Assembly: GCF_000950575.1 (NCBI RefSeq)
Contig: NZ_CP011005.1
Coordinates: 2,232,001-2,296,000, forward strand
Reading direction: 5' to 3'
Length of the DNA: 64,000 nucleotides
Origin: Psychromicrobium lacuslunae
GTDB lineage: Bacteria; Actinomycetota; Actinomycetes; Actinomycetales; Micrococcaceae
A model generated the notes under the pieces. It did no database searches and was not told the origin of the DNA. It saw only the letters and a list, made by a program, of their open reading frames with translations. Below are positions 61,375-64,000 of this stretch, piece after piece. Every line of letters starts with the position of its first letter. Within the stretch, counting starts at the first letter, position 1. The position numbers and the translations under genes were made by a program.

Positions 61375-62030
61375 GCAAACTCGAAGTGATCGTCATAGCC
61401 GGGGATGCACAAAAGCTTCCTACTAGATAATTCCTTGTTAATTTATGATTTTTAAAACCATAAGGACCACCCTCGGCGCATCAACAAAATTTACTGAGCA
61501 CAGCTGTTCGGGTTAAATTTCTCGAAACTTACCGGGCTTTCAACAGTATCCGATGGAAAGCCCGGTAAGTTTCACGACGAAATAATACAAGTTTTTGGCC
61601 CGACCGCTGACCCACCGTGTAGCACCGCTACGCACCAACCATCGTTAGACTAACTATTAGTCAGCCCGTGGTGACGATTTGCCGATTAGCCAGTTAGCCG
61701 GTTGGCCAGTTAGCCAGGATCGCGAAATCGGAACTTATTTTCTTTGCCCTAGATCGGTTGCGGCACTACCGGCAGCCTTGCTGTCCCAAAGCTGCCCCAA
61801 GACCGCCCCGAGGCTGCACCCGAGACTGTCTGGAGCCGTCAAAAGCGGGCCTAGTCGCCACAAGCAAGCCACTCAGACATAACAATTCAGCAACTCACGA
61901 AGAAATGGGTTGCCTTGAAGGCTACAAATGTTTACAAGATGTGATCTGCGTTACTAAGGTATAGTTCTGGCCTGCACACTGTGTAATCCGGGGCTCGCAC
62001 AGGCACCTTCAGTTGAACAAAGGTAACTTA
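61375..62030. other. 656-bp gene-free AT-rich spacer with hairpins and a palindrome
   Basis: No frame here has protein character. A perfect 18-bp inverted repeat (61524-61541 with 61556-61573) around a 14-base loop has no T tract. GACTAACTATTAGTC (61648-61662) is a perfect dyad. Several GTTAGCC/GTTGGCC repeats occupy 61684-61717. A promoter candidate for the next operon is TTTACA at 61931, an 18-bp spacer and TAAGGT at 61955. Confidence 0.6.
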
Positions 62031-62960
62031 ATGAAAATCACATCTAAGGCGCTCGCTCAGTCGTTCGCCATCCTGGCCATCGGCGCCATCGCGCTAACCG
62101 GCTGCACGAATGCATCACAACAGCAACCCTCCGCCAGCTCAAACGGGACGGCCAGCTTCGATCCGACAAGCGTTGCCAAAGACGACACGCTTGCCGCCGC
62201 GGTTCCCAGCGCCATCAAAACCCGCGGCACCCTGATTGTCGGGGCCGATACTTCTTATGCGCCGGCTGAATTCTTGGGCGGTGCGGACGGCCGCACCCCG
62301 CAGGGGTACGACGTCGACCTGGGCAAGGCCATCGCCGCCACTTTGGGTCTGAAACTAGAAGTTCAGACCGCCGATTTCAACGGCATCTTGCCCGCTCTCG
62401 GCAGCAAATACGATCTAGGAATCTCCTCGTTCACGATCAATCCTGAACGACTCAAGGCAGTGAACATGGTGAGCTACTTCAACGCAGGCGTGTTGTGGGC
62501 GGTGCCGAAGGGAAACCCGAAGAAATTCAGCTTGGACGATATCTGCGGCAAATCGATTGGTGTACAAACCGGCACGGTAGAACAAGACGACGTGACAGCT
62601 CGTTCCAAGAAGTGCACCGATGCGGGCAAGCCCGCTATTAACGTGGTCAGCCTCGCCAACCAGACTGACGTAACCACGCGAATGGTTAACGGAGCGCTGG
62701 ATGCGATGAGTGCTGATTCACCAGTGACTCGTTACGCGATCAGCCAGACCGGCGACAAATTGGAGCTTCTCGGCGCTGAGACCGACGCCGCGAAACAGGG
62801 CATCGCAGTTGCTAAGGCAAACACCGAATTTGCGGACCTCATCACCAAAGTCGTCAATAAGCTGATTACTGACGGAAGCTACAAGAAAGTCCTTGAGTCC
62901 TGGAGCAACACCGAGGGCGCCATTGAGAAGGCTGAGCTCAATCCGGTGGCCGCAAGTTGA
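62031..62960 (+). CDS. Polar amino-acid ABC transporter substrate-binding lipoprotein
   Basis: A 309-residue family-3 solute-binding protein. ATG at 62031 with AAAGG upstream. The lipobox is LTGC (Cys about residue 25). The mature domain shows GTLIVGADTSYAPAEFLGGADG, QGYDVDLGKAIAATLGLKLE, SSFTINPERLKAVNMVSYF and GKSIGVQTGTVEQDDV, all typical of amino-acid binders. The Arg and Asp that bind the alpha-amino and carboxyl groups are expected in the last two segments. It delivers an amino acid to the permease encoded next. Confidence 0.92.
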   Translation: MKITSKALAQSFAILAIGAIALTGCTNASQQQPSASSNGTASFDPTSVAKDDTLAAAVPSAIKTRGTLIVGADTSYAPAEFLGGADGRTPQGYDVDLGKAIAATLGLKLEVQTADFNGILPALGSKYDLGISSFTINPERLKAVNMVSYFNAGVLWAVPKGNPKKFSLDDICGKSIGVQTGTVEQDDVTARSKKCTDAGKPAINVVSLANQTDVTTRMVNGALDAMSADSPVTRYAISQTGDKLELLGAETDAAKQGIAVAKANTEFADLITKVVNKLITDGSYKKVLESWSNTEGAIEKAELNPVAAS

Positions 62961-63958
62961 GTGCACCAACTTCCGGCGTGGCTGGGGCTAGCACTGAGGA
63001 CCCCCAGCCGCACTGGATTCGATCTCGCGGTGTCCCGCATCCGGGCCGTTGGGTTGCCATCGTCATTATCGCCCTGATCGTGATCGCGGCGGCCAATAGC
63101 ATCGCTACCAACCAGAATTTTCGCTGGGATCTGGTGGCAACCTATTTCATGGACGTTCTTGTGGTCCAGGGTGTGGGCTGGACACTAGTACTGACCGTGC
63201 TGTCCATGGTGTTGGCTATTGTGCTAGCTCTTTTACTGGCCGTGATGAGGCAATCGGATAACTGGATTCTGCGCTGGGTCAGTTGGTTCTGGGTCTGGTT
63301 CTTCCGCGGTACTCCGGTGTACACCCAGCTTATTTTTTGGGGTCTAGTCGGAGTGCTTTATCCCAAGATCGCGGCTGGCGTGCCCTGGGGCCCGGAGCTA
63401 TTCAGCTTCGGTACCACCGATTTTTTGAACGGGCTCTGGCCAGGAGTGATCGGCCTCTGGCCCGCCATTCTTGGTTTGGGGCTAAACGAGTCCGCCTACC
63501 TCGCTGAAATATTTCGTGCTGGTCTGAAGTCTGTCGATGGCGGCCAGATGGAGGCCGCCGAGGCGCTCGGGATGCGTAAGAGCAAAATCATGACGCGGAT
63601 CATTCTGCCGCAGGCCATGCGGGTCATTGTGCCGCCAACCGGCAATGAAACGATAGGCATGCTGAAGACAACTTCACTCGTGCTCGCAGTGCCTTTTACT
63701 TTTGACCTAACCTTTGCCACCAGTGCAATCGCCAACCGCATCTATCTACCGATTCCACTGCTCATCGTCGCCGCGCTCTGGTACCTGATCATCACCAGTG
63801 TGTTGATGGTTGGTCAGCACTTTGTCGAGAAGCATTTCGGTAAGGGCGTTGACAACCTTGTGCCGGCGCCTGTGGCAGCAACCAAGGCAACGGCCGCCGC
63901 TCATGCGCAGTCTGAGGCCGATGCCGCGGCCTCGCCAGCCAGCGGAGAGGGGAAATAG
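62957..63958 (+). CDS. Polar amino-acid ABC transporter permease
   Basis: A 333-residue HisM/GlnP-type permease. TTG start overlapping the binding-protein stop by 4 bp. The coupling loop is EAAEALGMRKSKIMTRIILPQAMRVIVPPTGNE. About five membrane segments lie between residues 30 and 290. An N-terminal tail of about 28 residues and an Ala-rich C-terminal tail of about 40 residues extend beyond the family core. It stands in for both permeases, probably as a homodimer. Confidence 0.92.
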   Translation: MSAPTSGVAGASTEDPQPHWIRSRGVPHPGRWVAIVIIALIVIAAANSIATNQNFRWDLVATYFMDVLVVQGVGWTLVLTVLSMVLAIVLALLLAVMRQSDNWILRWVSWFWVWFFRGTPVYTQLIFWGLVGVLYPKIAAGVPWGPELFSFGTTDFLNGLWPGVIGLWPAILGLGLNESAYLAEIFRAGLKSVDGGQMEAAEALGMRKSKIMTRIILPQAMRVIVPPTGNETIGMLKTTSLVLAVPFTFDLTFATSAIANRIYLPIPLLIVAALWYLIITSVLMVGQHFVEKHFGKGVDNLVPAPVAATKATAAAHAQSEADAAASPASGEGK

Positions 63959-63960
63959 CG

Positions 63961-64000
63961 ATGACATTAGTACGCATTGAAGGGGTTCATAAGACCTTCG
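63961..64000 (+). CDS. Amino-acid ABC transporter ATPase, 3' end beyond window
   Basis: Only the first 13 codons are visible: MTLVRIEGVHKTF. This is the usual beginning of a GlnQ/HisP-like ATPase. It starts 2 bp after the permease stop, which supports the assignment. Confidence 0.8.
   Translation, partial: MTLVRIEGVHKTF

Noticed and set aside
61679-61882. 67-codon plus-strand frame in the AT-rich spacer.
   Set aside because: Encodes a Pro/Ser/Arg-rich random-looking sequence across simple GTTAGCC repeats and has no start signal.

Overview
The window reads as one chromosomal segment of a moderately high-GC actinobacterium. The gene content fits the Micrococcaceae (Arthrobacter, Renibacterium or Psychromicrobium type): menaquinone genes, APS-type sulfate reduction, adrenodoxin-reductase-like FprA enzymes, a GtrA protein, a DUF6318 lipoprotein and several start codons without an obvious Shine-Dalgarno. 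The family assignment is inference from gene content. There is no rRNA, CRISPR array, transposase or prophage, and one tRNA (Tyr, GUA).

Layout. 1-5.5 kb: a TetR regulator (cut by the edge) with an ABC exporter, facing an MFS-MarR-MFS block. 5.6-20 kb: small secreted and membrane proteins, tRNA-Tyr, YajQ, an acyltransferase, a VOC protein, a NarL-type two-component pair, a phosphoglycerate-mutase-like phosphatase, an MFS pump, a divergent LysR/EamA pair, a Fur-catalase operon and a beta-lactamase-fold hydrolase. 20-30 kb: an FprA-type reductase, RarD, a PRPP synthetase homologue, a universal stress protein, and a putrescine/GABA catabolic pair (aldehyde dehydrogenase and GabT) with a divergent PucR regulator. 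A 243-bp cluster of inverted structured repeats lies between the two catabolic genes. 30-35 kb: a secreted S53 peptidase and a PAP2-OmpR-kinase operon.

35-53.5 kb is a dispersed sulfur-assimilation region. It holds fprA2-cysG, ssuBC, ssuA, sir-cysH-cysD-cysN, and cbiX next to a cytidine deaminase-ASCH fusion gene. Interspersed are a PhoX phosphatase and an AT-richer block encoding a WXG/DUF1023 hydrolase, a DUF6318 lipoprotein and a PKD-like secreted protein. All four sulfur promoters carry the same undescribed (to my knowledge) operator-like element: three TCAY-like blocks at exact 10-bp spacing, 51-53 bases before the start codon.

53.5-64 kb: a TRIC-family channel, an S9 peptidase, an SMI1/KNR4-like protein, a menaquinone operon (menG, reductase, polyprenyl synthase) divergent from an isochorismate synthase, a small secreted crystallin-like protein in an AT-rich island, and a polar amino-acid ABC transporter that runs off the right edge.

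The most notable items are the shared sulfur-operon element, the predicted bifunctional N4-acetylcytidine hydrolase/cytidine deaminase, the gab repeat cluster with compensatory stem changes, the DUF1023/DUF6318/PKD cell-surface locus and the MarR promoter with a double operator and leaderless start.
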